DNA of 64,000 nt from Candidatus Hydrogenedentota bacterium (GTDB taxonomy: Bacteria; Hydrogenedentota; Hydrogenedentia; Hydrogenedentales; JAEUWI01): contig JAHBVV010000022.1 in assembly GCA_019637335.1 (NCBI GenBank), positions 58,686-122,685 of the forward strand, in the 5' to 3' direction. The position numbers and the translations under genes were made by a program. Below the pieces are notes generated by a model. It had not been told where the DNA came from. It made no database searches and saw only the letters and a list, made by a program, of their open reading frames with translations. This document shows, one piece after another, positions 38,300-48,060 of the stretch; position 1 is the first letter of the stretch, and the number at the start of each line of letters is the position of its first letter.

Positions 38300-41200
38300 T
38301 TATTCCACCGGCGTCAACCGGATCCCCCTCAGATCGAGCAGGTTTCCCCGGATCGCGCCATCCGATCGAAATACGATCCGCTGCTCGCCCTCGCGCAACA
38401 CCACGCGCCCGATAGGTACGGTGCGGTAGTTGTCCCAGGTCCCCGTGCCCCGCACCGTGCCCGTAAGCACGTTGGCGCCCGCCTCCAGCCGGAACGTGTT
38501 TCCAGCCGCGCTGTCATCACTGCAATACTCCATCACCGCCTCGTAGGCGCCCGCCGCCGGCGCGTCCACGGTCCACGCCGCGTGATCGCTCGTGCTCGAC
38601 CAGTAGCCCAGATTCCGGTAGGTCACCTCGTACACCAGCGTCGCGCCGTGAATCTCCGCATTCGTCGCCAGCAGTTCCAGCGCGCCGTCCGCGCCGGGCC
38701 GCACCACGGTCGGTGTATTCCCCGGGAACGCCTTCGGGGCCTGGTTCGGCCCGCGGATATACGCAATCAGGTGCGCGAAATCCTGCGGCGTCAGCCCCTC
38801 TTCCAGCCCCTCGGGCATGATCGACTGATCGCCCGCCGTCATGCTCGAAATGTTGTCCCGCAGGACCGTCTGCTCCACGCCGCCCGCATTGATCAAGGTC
38901 ACGCTGTTCGCGCTTTCGCCGGCCAGGACCCCGGAGAAGCTCTCGAAGTCGTGCGTTTCCACCGTGTACGGCGTATAGCGCCCTTCCACCGCCCGATTGG
39001 GGTCGAGAATCGCCGTCACCAGCGTCTCAAACGTGCTGCTGCCCGCCGCCGCCAGATCCGGCCCCACCGGAAAGCCCACGTCCGCCATCTGGTGGCATGT
39101 CGCGCAGCGCTCTTCGTAAATCGGGCGGCCCAGTGCCGGATCGCCGGTCATCTCGGCCGCCGCCAGGTAGGTTTCAATCACTCCCGCGCGATCGCGGTTG
39201 ATCAGCCCGGCAAGCACCTGCTCCACCCGCGCCCGTATCCCGGCGTCCTGGCTTGTCAGCAGCATCTGCCGGTGTTCCGCGTCCATCTGGCGCGGCGAAA
39301 TCGAACCCGACTCCAGCCCCGCGACCACCGCCTCGACACCGTCCGGACGCGCCAGCAGCGCCCCCAGCACCTGGCCGCGCATCGCGTGGGTGTACTTCGC
39401 CCAGCTCTCCAACAGCACGGTCGCGCCCCCGGCGCCCGCCCCGCGAATCACCGCGTCAATCGCGGCGCGCGCGACGTCCAGGGACGTGCGCGGGTCAATC
39501 AGCGACACCGCAAGCGTGATATCCGCCTCCCGCTGCGAAGGCTCGCGCCCGGCGAGCGCCAGCGCGGATATGCGCGCATCCGCCGGGGCGTCCTCGTCCG
39601 CCGTAATCTGGCGCGCTTCCGCCAGCAGTGGCGCAAACGACCCTGTCGCGCCTTCCGCATTGCCCAGCAGCATCACACGCGCCTCCTCGGAGCGGGCGGT
39701 CTGCAGAATCGTCGCGGCCGCCTCAAAGCGCCCGGGGCGTCCGGGCGCGGCCAGCGCTTCGGCGAGGCCCGCGATCATCGAAACGCTGTTTCCCGCCTCC
39801 GCAAGCCGCACGGCCATCGCCAGCACCTCCAGCCCATGTCCGGACGACACCGCGTCCGAAGCGATATAGGCCGCCAGGGCATCTTGCAAGTCCGCGGCGT
39901 TGCCGGGATTCAGCGAGCTCAGCGCCGCCGTGGCGACGTGACGTTGCCCGGCGTGGGCCAGAAGCGTCCGGCCAAGCGCCTCCGACGCGCGCGGATCGGT
40001 GGATTCGCCGAGCGAATAGGCCAGTTGCTGGGCGACCAATGCGTCGGCCGTATCCACCAGCGCGAGCAAGCGCTCCAGGAAAACGGGGTTGGCGTCCAGG
40101 CGCGATTCGGCCAGGCGAATCGCCTGCGCGATCACCCCGGGGTGGGGCGGCTCGAAGGCCTGCGCGAGCACCTGGTCCCGGAGCGCGTCCAGGCCCTCCA
40201 GGGCGTTCAGCGCATGCACCCGCGCCACCGGATTCGACGCGTCCCGGGCGATCGCTTCGAGCGGGGCGACCGAAGCCGGATCCTGCCGCTCGTAAATCAA
40301 CTGGTGCGCCATGTCCCGAACCCAGCCGTTCGGACCCGCCAGCGTCGCCGCCAATTCCGGCCCGGACTTGGTGTCCAGCCGCTCGATCGGGCGCGGCCGC
40401 TGATCCGAGGGGAACACACGGTAGATGCGGCCCTTGTCATTCCCGTTCAGGAAATTGAAGCGCGCCTGGTCAACCTCCGAAACGTACTCCGTGTGCTCGA
40501 TGTGCTCGCGGTACATATCCGCGATCCACAGCGCGCCGTCGGGACCCGTCCGCAGCATCACCGGGCGAAACCAGTTGTCCGTCGAGGCCAGAAATTCGCG
40601 CTCTTCTTCGCCCGCCGGCCGCCGCGCGTCGAAGGTCGCCCCGTTCGGCGTCAATTCCATGCGCAGGATCAGATTGTGCACCGGCTCGGCGATAAACGCG
40701 TTTCCGTAGAAGGCCTCGCCCAGCAACGTGTCGCGATAGAGATCGAGCCCGCACACGGACGTAAACTTGTTCGCGTTGTAGTGCTCGTTAAAACGCGTCA
40801 CCAGGCGGCTGATCGCGAAGGCGTCCCGGTGGGGAAAGGCCGTGTGGTTTGCGAAGGGAAACGGGTAATGCGGATTCCGCCGCGCGTATTCCTCCTTCAG
40901 GGTGAAGTGGAAGAGCGGGTTGGAGTTGCTGCACCCGAACCAGTTGCCGAAATCGTCCATCGCCCGGCCATATTGCGTCTGGCCCTTCTGGCCCTCCAGG
41001 GCGCCGGTGTCCGGGTTGAACCGGAAATCGCGGCCGCGCAGGCTCAGCGTATCGTCGCTCTTCACCGACTCGATATCGCCCGAACTGTCGCCGTTCGCCC
41101 CGTAAATCCAGTTGTCCAGGCCCCAGCGCAGCCCGTTTACGCGGTGCTGCTGGTTGCCCTCGCCAAAGCCCGTATACAGAACCTCCTTCACATCCGCCAC

Positions 41201-43369
41201 GTCGTCGCCGTTGGTGTCCTTCAGATAGAAGATCTCCGGCGCGCACGTCACGAGCAGCCCCCCGCGCCAGGGGTGGCAGCCCGCGGCAAAGGCCATGCCG
41301 TCGTAATACACCGTGGATCGGTCGTAGATGCCGTCGCCGTCGTCGTCGCGCAACAGGCGGATGCGGCTGCCCGGCGCACCCTGGCCATCGAGACCCTCGG
41401 GGTAATCGCGCATTTCCACGACAAACAATCCGCCGTCCGGCGCCCACGCCAGCGTGATGGGGTCAACCACCAGCGGCTCCGCGGCCACCAGCTCCACCGT
41501 AAAGCCCGGGCGCACCGACATCGAGGCGAGCGAGGCCTGGGGCGACCGCGCCTCGGGCGTCACCGTGCCGAGCAAGTCGTTAAAGGAGCGCCGGTCGACC
41601 AGATCCGGCAGTTTCGAGGTCGTCTCGTTCATCACCCACAGATGCCGGGAATGAAACCACGCGCCGTTGTTCTCGCCGTTCACGGTGATAGGGGGGAGGG
41701 CCTCGCCCTCCGGCAGAATGGAATCGCCCCAACCCGTTCCCTTCGATCCGAACAGATAGACGCCGCCGCCGTTTTCGTTCGAAAGGATCACGTCCGCGTC
41801 ACCATCCGGCTCCAGGTCCACGAAACGCACGCCGAGATCGCGGCCATCCGTATCGGCGAGGCGCACGCCATCGGGCAGGGCATACGGCAGCCGCTCCCAT
41901 CCGCCCGACCAGCGGTACACCTCGCCGCTTGCGCCGAGCACGAGTTCCGGCGCGCCGTCGCCATCCAGATCCCGAAAACGCACGCCCGCGTCCTGGCCCG
42001 CCTGCGCGACCGGCAGCGACCGCGTGGCCGCCGCCATGTCCGGCAGCTCCGACCAGCCTTCGCGCGTCCAGGCCCAGGCCCCCGATTGGGCGCCGTTCGG
42101 CAGCAGCGCGATCACGGACCCGCGTTCATCCAGGTTCGCGGCCAGCCGCACGCCGCTCGGCCGCCCGTCCGCATCGACAAACCGGAACGGCAGCGTCTGC
42201 TCGATCCAGGTGTTCGCGTTCGGGTTCCAGGTGCGCGCCGTCTGGGCGATCGCGTTGCCCGTCAGGACATCCAGATAGCCGTCGTCGTTGATATCCAGGA
42301 GGCGCACGCCGTTGTCCCGGCCCTGCGCGTCACGCAGCGGCTGTCCGGCCAGCAGGTGCTGGTCGATCCGCTGCTGGATCTCCGCGAAATTCAGAAACTT
42401 CACCTTGTTTCCGTGCTTTGCCACGGCATGGTCTATCAACTCCACCACCTGCATGTTTTCGATCCAGCCGTGCGGGTGAAAGACCAGGGTGTACACCCCT
42501 TTTTTCGCGACCGCCACATCGATCGCGGCCTGCATGTCCGCCACGGACCGCGGCGCGTTCACGCCGTTCAGGTTCTGCGCCTCCCAGTCGCTCGGAACCA
42601 TCGCCGGGAACTCCCATAGGACCCGGTTAATGACGTAGGGATACGGGTAGTCCTCAATCGTGTTCACGAAGGAAGGAAAAGGCACATACTTCCGGAAACG
42701 CTCCGTTCCATCCGGATCCAGCACCAGTTCGCGCGGCAGTTCCGGGTCGTTCGGCGTGGTGATATTGAACACGGACGAGTCTATCGTAAGAAAGGCGCCG
42801 TCGCGCGTCGTTTTGTCCATAATCCCGCTGTAAAAGCGCGGGCTGGGCGTGTTCTGTGAATCGCAGCACGGCATCCGGTAGGCCACCGCCTGGTTTCCCG
42901 GTATCTGGTTCAGGAGCGTCGTGCAGTCGTGCACATTGTCGCTCGCCCATTGAAAACCCTGCTCGTTCAACAAGGGACACGGATGGGTGATGGTGTGAAC
43001 GTCAATCGAACAGCCTTCCGCGAGCAATCCCTGCAAAAGCGGGTCCGCGGAATCCGGCTTGTTTGCGAAGATGGTCACCGGCGCCCGCCCGTCAATCCGC
43101 TTGAGCCGGTCCAGAATCGGGCGCAGGTAGCCCTCATACTTCGCGGCGTCGCTCATGTCGTCGATCGACAGCACGATCACCGCCTCGACGTCCGGCTCCC
43201 CGACCCACATGGGCGTGGTCAGTTTCGGGAAAGTCCGCGAGACGTAGTACGGGTCCGTCTCGTCAAGATACACCAGGCGGTTCGCGTCCGATGCGCCCGC
43301 GATGCCGGCGACAAACGCCGCAAGCAGCGCCGGGAGGGAGTAGCGGAGGGAAAACAGAGAAGAATGCAT
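38300..43369 (-). CDS. Giant secreted PVC-type dehydrogenase with deacetylase-like, propeller and cytochrome c domains
   Basis: A 1,689-residue exported protein starting MHSSLFSLRYSL with a signal peptide. The order is: a polysaccharide deacetylase-like N-terminal part (~20-340: EAVIVLSIDDMSD, CSIDVHTITHPCPLL, AYRMPCCDSQNTPSPRFY); FG-GAP-like repeats (~350-560, repeated VRLLDINDDGYLDVLTG, RFRDLDGDGAPELVLG); a PVC-type propeller (FTVELVAAEPLVVDPITLAWAPDGGLFVVEMRDYPEG); HEAT repeats; a cytochrome c domain with CATCH (1422-1426), VGPDLAAAGSS and SIMPEGLEEGLTPQDFAHLIAYI; and a C-terminal beta-sandwich (YEAVMEYCSDDSAAGNTFRLEAG), CBM-like. AAGGA lies about 10 bases before the start. It appears to act outside the cell on glycans; this is inferred. 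Confidence 0.8.
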   Translation of the reverse strand: MHSSLFSLRYSLPALLAAFVAGIAGASDANRLVYLDETDPYYVSRTFPKLTTPMWVGEPDVEAVIVLSIDDMSDAAKYEGYLRPILDRLKRIDGRAPVTIFANKPDSADPLLQGLLAEGCSIDVHTITHPCPLLNEQGFQWASDNVHDCTTLLNQIPGNQAVAYRMPCCDSQNTPSPRFYSGIMDKTTRDGAFLTIDSSVFNITTPNDPELPRELVLDPDGTERFRKYVPFPSFVNTIEDYPYPYVINRVLWEFPAMVPSDWEAQNLNGVNAPRSVADMQAAIDVAVAKKGVYTLVFHPHGWIENMQVVELIDHAVAKHGNKVKFLNFAEIQQRIDQHLLAGQPLRDAQGRDNGVRLLDINDDGYLDVLTGNAIAQTARTWNPNANTWIEQTLPFRFVDADGRPSGVRLAANLDERGSVIALLPNGAQSGAWAWTREGWSELPDMAAATRSLPVAQAGQDAGVRFRDLDGDGAPELVLGASGEVYRWSGGWERLPYALPDGVRLADTDGRDLGVRFVDLEPDGDADVILSNENGGGVYLFGSKGTGWGDSILPEGEALPPITVNGENNGAWFHSRHLWVMNETTSKLPDLVDRRSFNDLLGTVTPEARSPQASLASMSVRPGFTVELVAAEPLVVDPITLAWAPDGGLFVVEMRDYPEGLDGQGAPGSRIRLLRDDDGDGIYDRSTVYYDGMAFAAGCHPWRGGLLVTCAPEIFYLKDTNGDDVADVKEVLYTGFGEGNQQHRVNGLRWGLDNWIYGANGDSSGDIESVKSDDTLSLRGRDFRFNPDTGALEGQKGQTQYGRAMDDFGNWFGCSNSNPLFHFTLKEEYARRNPHYPFPFANHTAFPHRDAFAISRLVTRFNEHYNANKFTSVCGLDLYRDTLLGEAFYGNAFIAEPVHNLILRMELTPNGATFDARRPAGEEEREFLASTDNWFRPVMLRTGPDGALWIADMYREHIEHTEYVSEVDQARFNFLNGNDKGRIYRVFPSDQRPRPIERLDTKSGPELAATLAGPNGWVRDMAHQLIYERQDPASVAPLEAIARDASNPVARVHALNALEGLDALRDQVLAQAFEPPHPGVIAQAIRLAESRLDANPVFLERLLALVDTADALVAQQLAYSLGESTDPRASEALGRTLLAHAGQRHVATAALSSLNPGNAADLQDALAAYIASDAVSSGHGLEVLAMAVRLAEAGNSVSMIAGLAEALAAPGRPGRFEAAATILQTARSEEARVMLLGNAEGATGSFAPLLAEARQITADEDAPADARISALALAGREPSQREADITLAVSLIDPRTSLDVARAAIDAVIRGAGAGGATVLLESWAKYTHAMRGQVLGALLARPDGVEAVVAGLESGSISPRQMDAEHRQMLLTSQDAGIRARVEQVLAGLINRDRAGVIETYLAAAEMTGDPALGRPIYEERCATCHQMADVGFPVGPDLAAAGSSTFETLVTAILDPNRAVEGRYTPYTVETHDFESFSGVLAGESANSVTLINAGGVEQTVLRDNISSMTAGDQSIMPEGLEEGLTPQDFAHLIAYIRGPNQAPKAFPGNTPTVVRPGADGALELLATNAEIHGATLVYEVTYRNLGYWSSTSDHAAWTVDAPAAGAYEAVMEYCSDDSAAGNTFRLEAGANVLTGTVRGTGTWDNYRTVPIGRVVLREGEQRIVFRSDGAIRGNLLDLRGIRLTPVE

Positions 43370-43631
43370 GAAATCTCGGTCCTTGCGCCCGCGCGGGGCG
43401 TTCAACAGCGGGGAATCGGGCCGGGCAGCCGCCCGAAAGCAGGCCCCAATCTATAAGAAGTGTCCCGCGCGTATCAACGCGGGCCGCATCGGCGGGCGGG
43501 AGCGGGGGAGCGAAGCCCCCGTGTGCGGGCCGGCGGCGCCTTTATTCTTCCGCGGAAATACGCTAGAATCGGCCTTTGTAATTGCGCGGGCGCCCCTTCG
43601 GCCCCCGCTGGCGCAAACTGGAGAAAACACC

Positions 43632-44951
43632 ATGCATCTGACCCACTTTAACGCTCCCCGCGGGTTCCGCCGCGCCTGTCTGGCCGCTTCGGTCGCCCTG
43701 GCGGCCCCCGCGGCCCTGGCGCAACCGGCCGGCTTCGAGGCCCTCTTCAACGGCCAGAACCTGGAAGGCTGGTACGGCAACAACCCGCACACCACCCTCA
43801 AGGGGACCATCCACGATCAGTTTGCCTCGATCGCGCTCCAGCAGGAGGAATTCAAACAGCACTGGAGCATCGAGAATGGCGAATTCGTGAACGATGGCCA
43901 CGGGCCCTACGCGACCACACTGAAGAGCTACGGCGACGTCGAATTCCACGTCGAATACCGCACTGTGCCCCTCGCCGACAGCGGCATCTACCTGCGGGGC
44001 ACCCCCCAGGTCCAGATCTGGGACTACACCGAGGAGAAAAAGTTCAACATCGGCGCGGACAAGGGTTCCGGCGGCCTCTGGAACAACAGCCCCGACACCC
44101 CCGGCAAGGACCCGCTCGTGCGCGCGGACAAGCCCTTCGGCGAGTGGAACGCCTTCAAGATCCGCCAGCTCGGCGCACGCACCACGGTACACCTGAACGA
44201 TCAGCTGGTGGTCGACAACGCCATCATGGAGAACTTCTGGGACCGCTCGAAGCCCCTCCCGGCGACCGGCCCCATTCATCTCCAGACGCACGGCGGCGAA
44301 ATCCGCTGGCGGAACATCTTCGTCCGCGAAATCCCCGCGGAAGAGGCCAACGCCCTGCTGCGCGGTGACGACGCGGCGGACGGCTTCACGCCAGTCTTCA
44401 ACGGCAAGGATCTCAGCGGCTGGGCCGGCGCGCTGGACAACTATGAAGTCCGCGACGGCGCGATCATCTGCAAGCCCGACCACGGCGGCGTGCTGCACAC
44501 CGAGGAGTCCTACAGTGACTTCGTGGTGCGGCTCGAGTTCAAGCTGCCGCCCGCCGGCAACAATGGACTTGCAATCCGCTACCCCGGTTCCGGCGGCGCC
44601 AGCTATGACGGCATGACCGAACTCCAGATCCTCGACAACACCGCGGAGGTCTACAACCAACTGGATTCGCGACAGTACCACGGCTCGGCCTACGGGATGG
44701 CGCCCGCCCACCGCGGCTACCTACGGCCCGTGGGCGAATGGAACTACCAGGAAGTGACCGTGGTCGGCTCGAAGATCCGCGTCGAGCTGAACGGAACCGT
44801 GATCCTGGACACCGACCTCGGCCCGGTGACGGAATTCATGGACGGCAAGCCGCACCCCGGAAAAGACCTGAAGGAAGGGCATTTCGGATTTGCCGGCCAC
44901 AACGACCCCGTCATGTTCCGGAATATCGCCATCAAGAAGCTCAACGGATAG
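43632..44951 (+). CDS. Secreted protein with two DUF1080 (3-keto-disaccharide hydrolase) domains
   Basis: A 439-residue exported protein with a signal sequence (FRRACLAASVALAAPAALAQ) and two tandem DUF1080 domains. Domain 1 opens FEALFNGQNLEGWYG and contains DVEFHVEYRTVPLADSGIYLRG; domain 2 opens FTPVFNGKDLSGWAG and contains DFVVRLEFKLPPAGNNGLAIRYPG, then FGFAGHNDPVMFRNIAIKKL at the end. The fold is a LamG/concanavalin-like sandwich. DUF1080 proteins include 3-keto-disaccharide hydrolases. The start at 43632 has a GGAG site. It lies divergent to the giant dehydrogenase and is followed by a hairpin terminator. Confidence 0.85.
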   Translation: MHLTHFNAPRGFRRACLAASVALAAPAALAQPAGFEALFNGQNLEGWYGNNPHTTLKGTIHDQFASIALQQEEFKQHWSIENGEFVNDGHGPYATTLKSYGDVEFHVEYRTVPLADSGIYLRGTPQVQIWDYTEEKKFNIGADKGSGGLWNNSPDTPGKDPLVRADKPFGEWNAFKIRQLGARTTVHLNDQLVVDNAIMENFWDRSKPLPATGPIHLQTHGGEIRWRNIFVREIPAEEANALLRGDDAADGFTPVFNGKDLSGWAGALDNYEVRDGAIICKPDHGGVLHTEESYSDFVVRLEFKLPPAGNNGLAIRYPGSGGASYDGMTELQILDNTAEVYNQLDSRQYHGSAYGMAPAHRGYLRPVGEWNYQEVTVVGSKIRVELNGTVILDTDLGPVTEFMDGKPHPGKDLKEGHFGFAGHNDPVMFRNIAIKKLNG

Positions 44952-44976
44952 CGATCTGACCGACGAAGCGTAGAAC

Positions 44977-45061
44977 GGGACGGCAGCGACGACAGAGACA
45001 TCAGCAGCACGCATTCGCGTGGCTTACTGGTGTCCCTGAAGTCCCTGCCGTCCCTGTTTTT
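44977..45061 (+). terminator. Probable terminator built from nonamer repeats
   Basis: Arms 44977-45004 and 45027-45054 pair imperfectly over 28 bases, starting with GGGACGGCAG / CTGCCGTCCC (perfect), and the right arm is followed by TGTTTTT. It sits 26 bases after the double-DUF1080 stop. The right arm is made of GTCCCTGAA/GTCCCTGCC units, the same family as the repeat at 50739. Confidence 0.6.
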
Positions 45062-45106
45062 CTGCAATGCGGACCGCCGCCCCGAATTCAACCAACGCGT
45101 GCGGGC

Positions 45107-45367
45107 TTACGCCATGCCGAAGAGCGCTTTCGCGAAATCCTCGGAAAACGGCTTGCCCGGATCATAGCCGCGCACCCACTCGCCGTTGATCACGAGATAT
45201 GGCACGCCCAGCTTGCCGGTCTTCTGTTCCAGCGTTTCGCCATGGTGCGGCTCTTCCCGGATGTCACGGTTCTCGAAATGGATACCGTGGCGCTCCATAA
45301 AGGCCTTCAGGTGCTGGCAATCCCCGCACAGTTTCGCCGAATACATGATGATGTCGTGTTTGTTCAT
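45107..45367 (-). CDS. Glutaredoxin-like protein
   Basis: A small thioredoxin-fold protein of 86 residues. It begins MNKHDIIMYSAKLCGDC with a redox-type CxxC (CGDC) after the first strand, then HLKAFMERHGIHFENRDI and a cis-Pro segment GVPYLVINGEWVRGYDP. The start at 45367 follows AAGGAG; an in-frame upstream start would add a poorly conserved extension. Family members reduce disulfides or handle glutathione. It lies just after the stop of mpl, on the same strand. Confidence 0.85.
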   Translation of the reverse strand: MNKHDIIMYSAKLCGDCQHLKAFMERHGIHFENRDIREEPHHGETLEQKTGKLGVPYLVINGEWVRGYDPGKPFSEDFAKALFGMA

Positions 45368-45422
45368 AGGCTGCACTCCTTCGACTCTTGCGTATACACC
45401 ATAAAACAATCGTTGGCCCGGA

Positions 45423-46832
45423 TTATTCCTCGACCGCGGCCCGCTCCCGGAAGCGCCGGTATATCCCCCCGAACGCGCCGTTGCTTAGAATGAGCACGAT
45501 GTCGCCCGATTGGCCCGTCTCGGCGATGTGGTCCGCCAGGGCGTTCGTGTCGTCCTCGACCCGCGCCAACGTCCCCGATTTGGTCAACACCTCGGCCAGC
45601 CGCGCCCGGTCGAGCCGCTCGGTGGCGGGAATCTGCTCGCCGCGATAGATGGGCCCCAGGTACACCTCGCCCGCGCCGGCGAAACAGCGCTGGAGATCGT
45701 CAAAAAAGCGATTGGTCACCGTCGTGTTGCTACGCGGCTCGAACAATACGCGCAGACGGCGGTCCGGCCAGCGCAGGCGCGTCCCGGCGATGGTTTCGGC
45801 AATCGCCGTGGGGTGGTGCGCGAAATCATCGATATAGGTTACGCCGCCCGCCTCCAGAAAAACCTCCATCCGCCGTTTCACCCCGCGAAACGAGGCGATT
45901 CCCGACGCGATGGCCTCCGGCGTGGCGCCAAAATAATCCGCAGCCGCAATCGCCGCCAGCACATTCTGCAGGTTGTGGCGTCCGGTCAGGACGGTCTCGA
46001 TTTCCCCCCAGGGCGCCCCGCCCGCGAACACGGCCATCCGCTGCCGGCCCTCGGCCACGCCGCGCAGTTCCCCGCGCCAGTGGGCGTCGGCGGAAAACCC
46101 GTACGTGGTCACCGCCGAGAAGGCGTGCGCCGCCAGGCTCACTGCGTGGTTGTCCGCGCAGCAGATCAGGCGCCCCTCCGCGGGAATCTGGCGCAGCATC
46201 CGCTGAAAGGCCAGCTCGATCGCCGCAAGATCCGGGTAGATGTCGCCGTGATCAAACTCCAGCGACGTAACCACCGCCACCTCGGGCAGATAATGGAAGA
46301 ACTTGGCGCGCTTGTCGAAGAATGCCGTGTCGTATTCGTCACCCTCGATCACAAAAGGCGCGCCCGCCGGGCCCAACGCCGCGGAGTGGGGGAAATCCAG
46401 CGGCTGGCCGCCGATCAGGTAGCCGGGGTTGAGACCGCAGGCGGAAAGCACGTGCGCCGCAATCGCCGTCGTCGTCGTTTTCCCATGCGTGCCGCAAATC
46501 GCCACCGGACGCCGCGCGCGCAGGACATGTTCCTTCATCCACTCCGGCAGGCTCATGTAGCGCATCCGCCGGGACAGCGCGGCCTCCACTTCGGCGTTGC
46601 CCCGGCTCAGTACGTTCCCCAGCAGCACCACGTCGGGGTTCCAGTCCAGGTTTTCCGCCGCATAGCCCTGCGCCACCGGCACGCCCAGCGCCGCGACCAT
46701 GTCCGAGGTGGGCGGGTAGAGGGGGTTGTCGCTCCCGCGCACCGCCCAGCCCGCCTCCAGCGCCAGGCGCGCCCCGGCCACCATCGCCGTGCCGCCTATT
46801 CCGGAAAAGTGCACGCTGGGCTTCGCAGGCAT
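45423..46832 (-). CDS. mpl: UDP-N-acetylmuramate:L-alanyl-gamma-D-glutamyl-meso-diaminopimelate ligase
   Basis: Mpl rejoins murein tripeptide to UDP-MurNAc for cell-wall recycling, using ATP. The 469-residue enzyme has the Mur-ligase order: SGIGGTAMVAGARLA (UDP binding), ICGTHGKTTTTAIAAHVL (P-loop), LIGGQPLDFPHSAAL, VVTSLEFDHGDIYPD, GRHNLQNVLAAIAAA, and YIDDFAHHPTAIAETI. The start at 46832 has GGAG six bases upstream; an upstream GTG would add four residues and overlap it. It is preceded by a run of nonamer repeats. Presence indicates DAP-type peptidoglycan. Confidence 0.93.
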   Translation of the reverse strand: MPAKPSVHFSGIGGTAMVAGARLALEAGWAVRGSDNPLYPPTSDMVAALGVPVAQGYAAENLDWNPDVVLLGNVLSRGNAEVEAALSRRMRYMSLPEWMKEHVLRARRPVAICGTHGKTTTTAIAAHVLSACGLNPGYLIGGQPLDFPHSAALGPAGAPFVIEGDEYDTAFFDKRAKFFHYLPEVAVVTSLEFDHGDIYPDLAAIELAFQRMLRQIPAEGRLICCADNHAVSLAAHAFSAVTTYGFSADAHWRGELRGVAEGRQRMAVFAGGAPWGEIETVLTGRHNLQNVLAAIAAADYFGATPEAIASGIASFRGVKRRMEVFLEAGGVTYIDDFAHHPTAIAETIAGTRLRWPDRRLRVLFEPRSNTTVTNRFFDDLQRCFAGAGEVYLGPIYRGEQIPATERLDRARLAEVLTKSGTLARVEDDTNALADHIAETGQSGDIVLILSNGAFGGIYRRFRERAAVEE

Positions 46833-46901
46833 AGATATCTCCACTTCAAAAGATTAACAGTCGGTTCAAGCGCGCGAAGTATAACAAATTCCGCACAACC
46901 C

Positions 46902-47021
46902 CACCCCGTCCACCCCGTCCACGCTGTCCATCCCGTCCACTCCGTCCACTCCGTCCACTCCGTCCCGCCTCCAACCCGTCCACGCTGTCCATCCCGTCCA
47001 CTCCGTCCCGCCTCCAACCCG
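46902..47021. repeat. Tandem nonamer repeats (GTCCACTCC type)
   Basis: About 120 bases of tandem nine-base units (GTCCACTCC, GTCCACGCT, GTCCATCCC) within the gap between mpl and the DUF4203-like gene. A larger unit of about 45 bases ending in GCCTCCAACCCG occurs twice in tandem, the first copy expanded by two extra nonamers. From 47022 to 47170 the DNA holds GC-rich segments with GCCCTGAAAGGGC and CCCGGGGC palindromic pieces typical of dispersed repeats; no gene is seen. Confidence 0.7.
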
Positions 47022-47170
47022 ACCCTAACCCGCCGCGACCTTCCCCGGCCCGAAGGGCCAGCGCAGCCACAGCCCGGGGCAAAGCGAGTTCGCGCCCACG
47101 GCGCGGACGAGCGACGCCCCGGGATCACGCAGCCCCCCACGGAATGCGCCCTGAAAGGGCAGCGCAGCCC

Positions 47171-47821
47171 CTACCCGCCCGACGCCTTTCCACGACCCGC
47201 GCGCATCTGCACATAGAACCCCAGCATCCCCAGCAGCGCCCAGGCCAGAAACGCGCCCCAGCCGAGATAGGGTATCGGCGGCAGCGTCTCGCCGAGCTCG
47301 CGGGCGGGCTCGGGAATGTGCTCCAGCCAACCCTGGTCCCGCGCGATCACCAGGCCCGCCTGCGTTAACAGCATCGACCCGATCGCCGCCGTCGCCAACG
47401 CCATCACCGGCCGCTCGATCAGCAACGCCAGAAAGCCGCCCGCCAGCCCCAGGCCCACCACCGCCCACAACGCCCAGGCCTCGGGCCGATCCTGAAACAC
47501 GGCGTACGCCACCAGAGCCGCCCCCACCGTGCCCAGGCAGAAGATTCCCGTCTTATAGAGAAAAAACAGGGCCATGGCCCCGCAGATCCCGCCAACCAAC
47601 AAGGCAATCCCCATGCCGATCAGGTTCCCGTAGCTCAGAAACCCCACGAGGGACGCCGCCGCGCTGCCGGCCAGCAGGAACCCGGTCAACCCCAGAATGA
47701 ACTTCAGGATCCGGTACCCCAGAAAACAGTAAAGCCCCCCAGCGATCACCAGCCCCACCAGCACCAGCCGCGCCTGCTCCGGAGGAACGTCTTCCAATCG
47801 TGTCGTAAGCAATGCTTCCAT
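47171..47821 (-). CDS. Multi-pass membrane protein, DUF4203-like
   Basis: A 216-residue polytopic membrane protein. Seven hydrophobic helices can be counted; the first is ARLVLVGLVIAGGLYCFLGYRI, followed by FILGLTGFLLAGSAAASLVGFL, GMGIALLVGGICGAMALFFLYK, TGIFCLGTVGAALVAYAVF and others. The layout resembles the DUF4203/TMEM198-like family. The start at 47821 follows AAGGA. No partners are seen; function is unknown. Confidence 0.65.
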   Translation of the reverse strand: MEALLTTRLEDVPPEQARLVLVGLVIAGGLYCFLGYRILKFILGLTGFLLAGSAAASLVGFLSYGNLIGMGIALLVGGICGAMALFFLYKTGIFCLGTVGAALVAYAVFQDRPEAWALWAVVGLGLAGGFLALLIERPVMALATAAIGSMLLTQAGLVIARDQGWLEHIPEPARELGETLPPIPYLGWGAFLAWALLGMLGFYVQMRAGRGKASGG

Positions 47822-48060
47822 GCGAAATCCTTGCCGTAAGCAGCCAGTATACCCGTTCCCCGCGCAACAGCCCAACAACGCGCAAATTGAAACGCCGCCG
47901 GCGCTTTGCTACAATGCACGGTTTCCCGAGCCCCCCACCGTCAAAGGGGCCAAGACAAATCATTTCAATCCCTTACGCGAAATAGCCCCGGCGGCTTCGC
48001 GGCGGGAGCACGGTTGAAAAACCCCGGCCCGGCGCCGGGTCATAATGGAGAATGCGTGCT

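Noticed and set aside
37043..42619. A 1,858-codon open frame on the plus strand
   Set aside because: It lies antisense to the MscK-like channel and the giant dehydrogenase, both with clear domain matches. The product is Arg/His/Pro-rich without known motifs, typical of GC-rich antisense frames.
45510..47216. A 568-codon open frame on the plus strand
   Set aside because: Antisense to mpl and running into repeats; translated repeats (HPVHPVHS) show it is non-coding.
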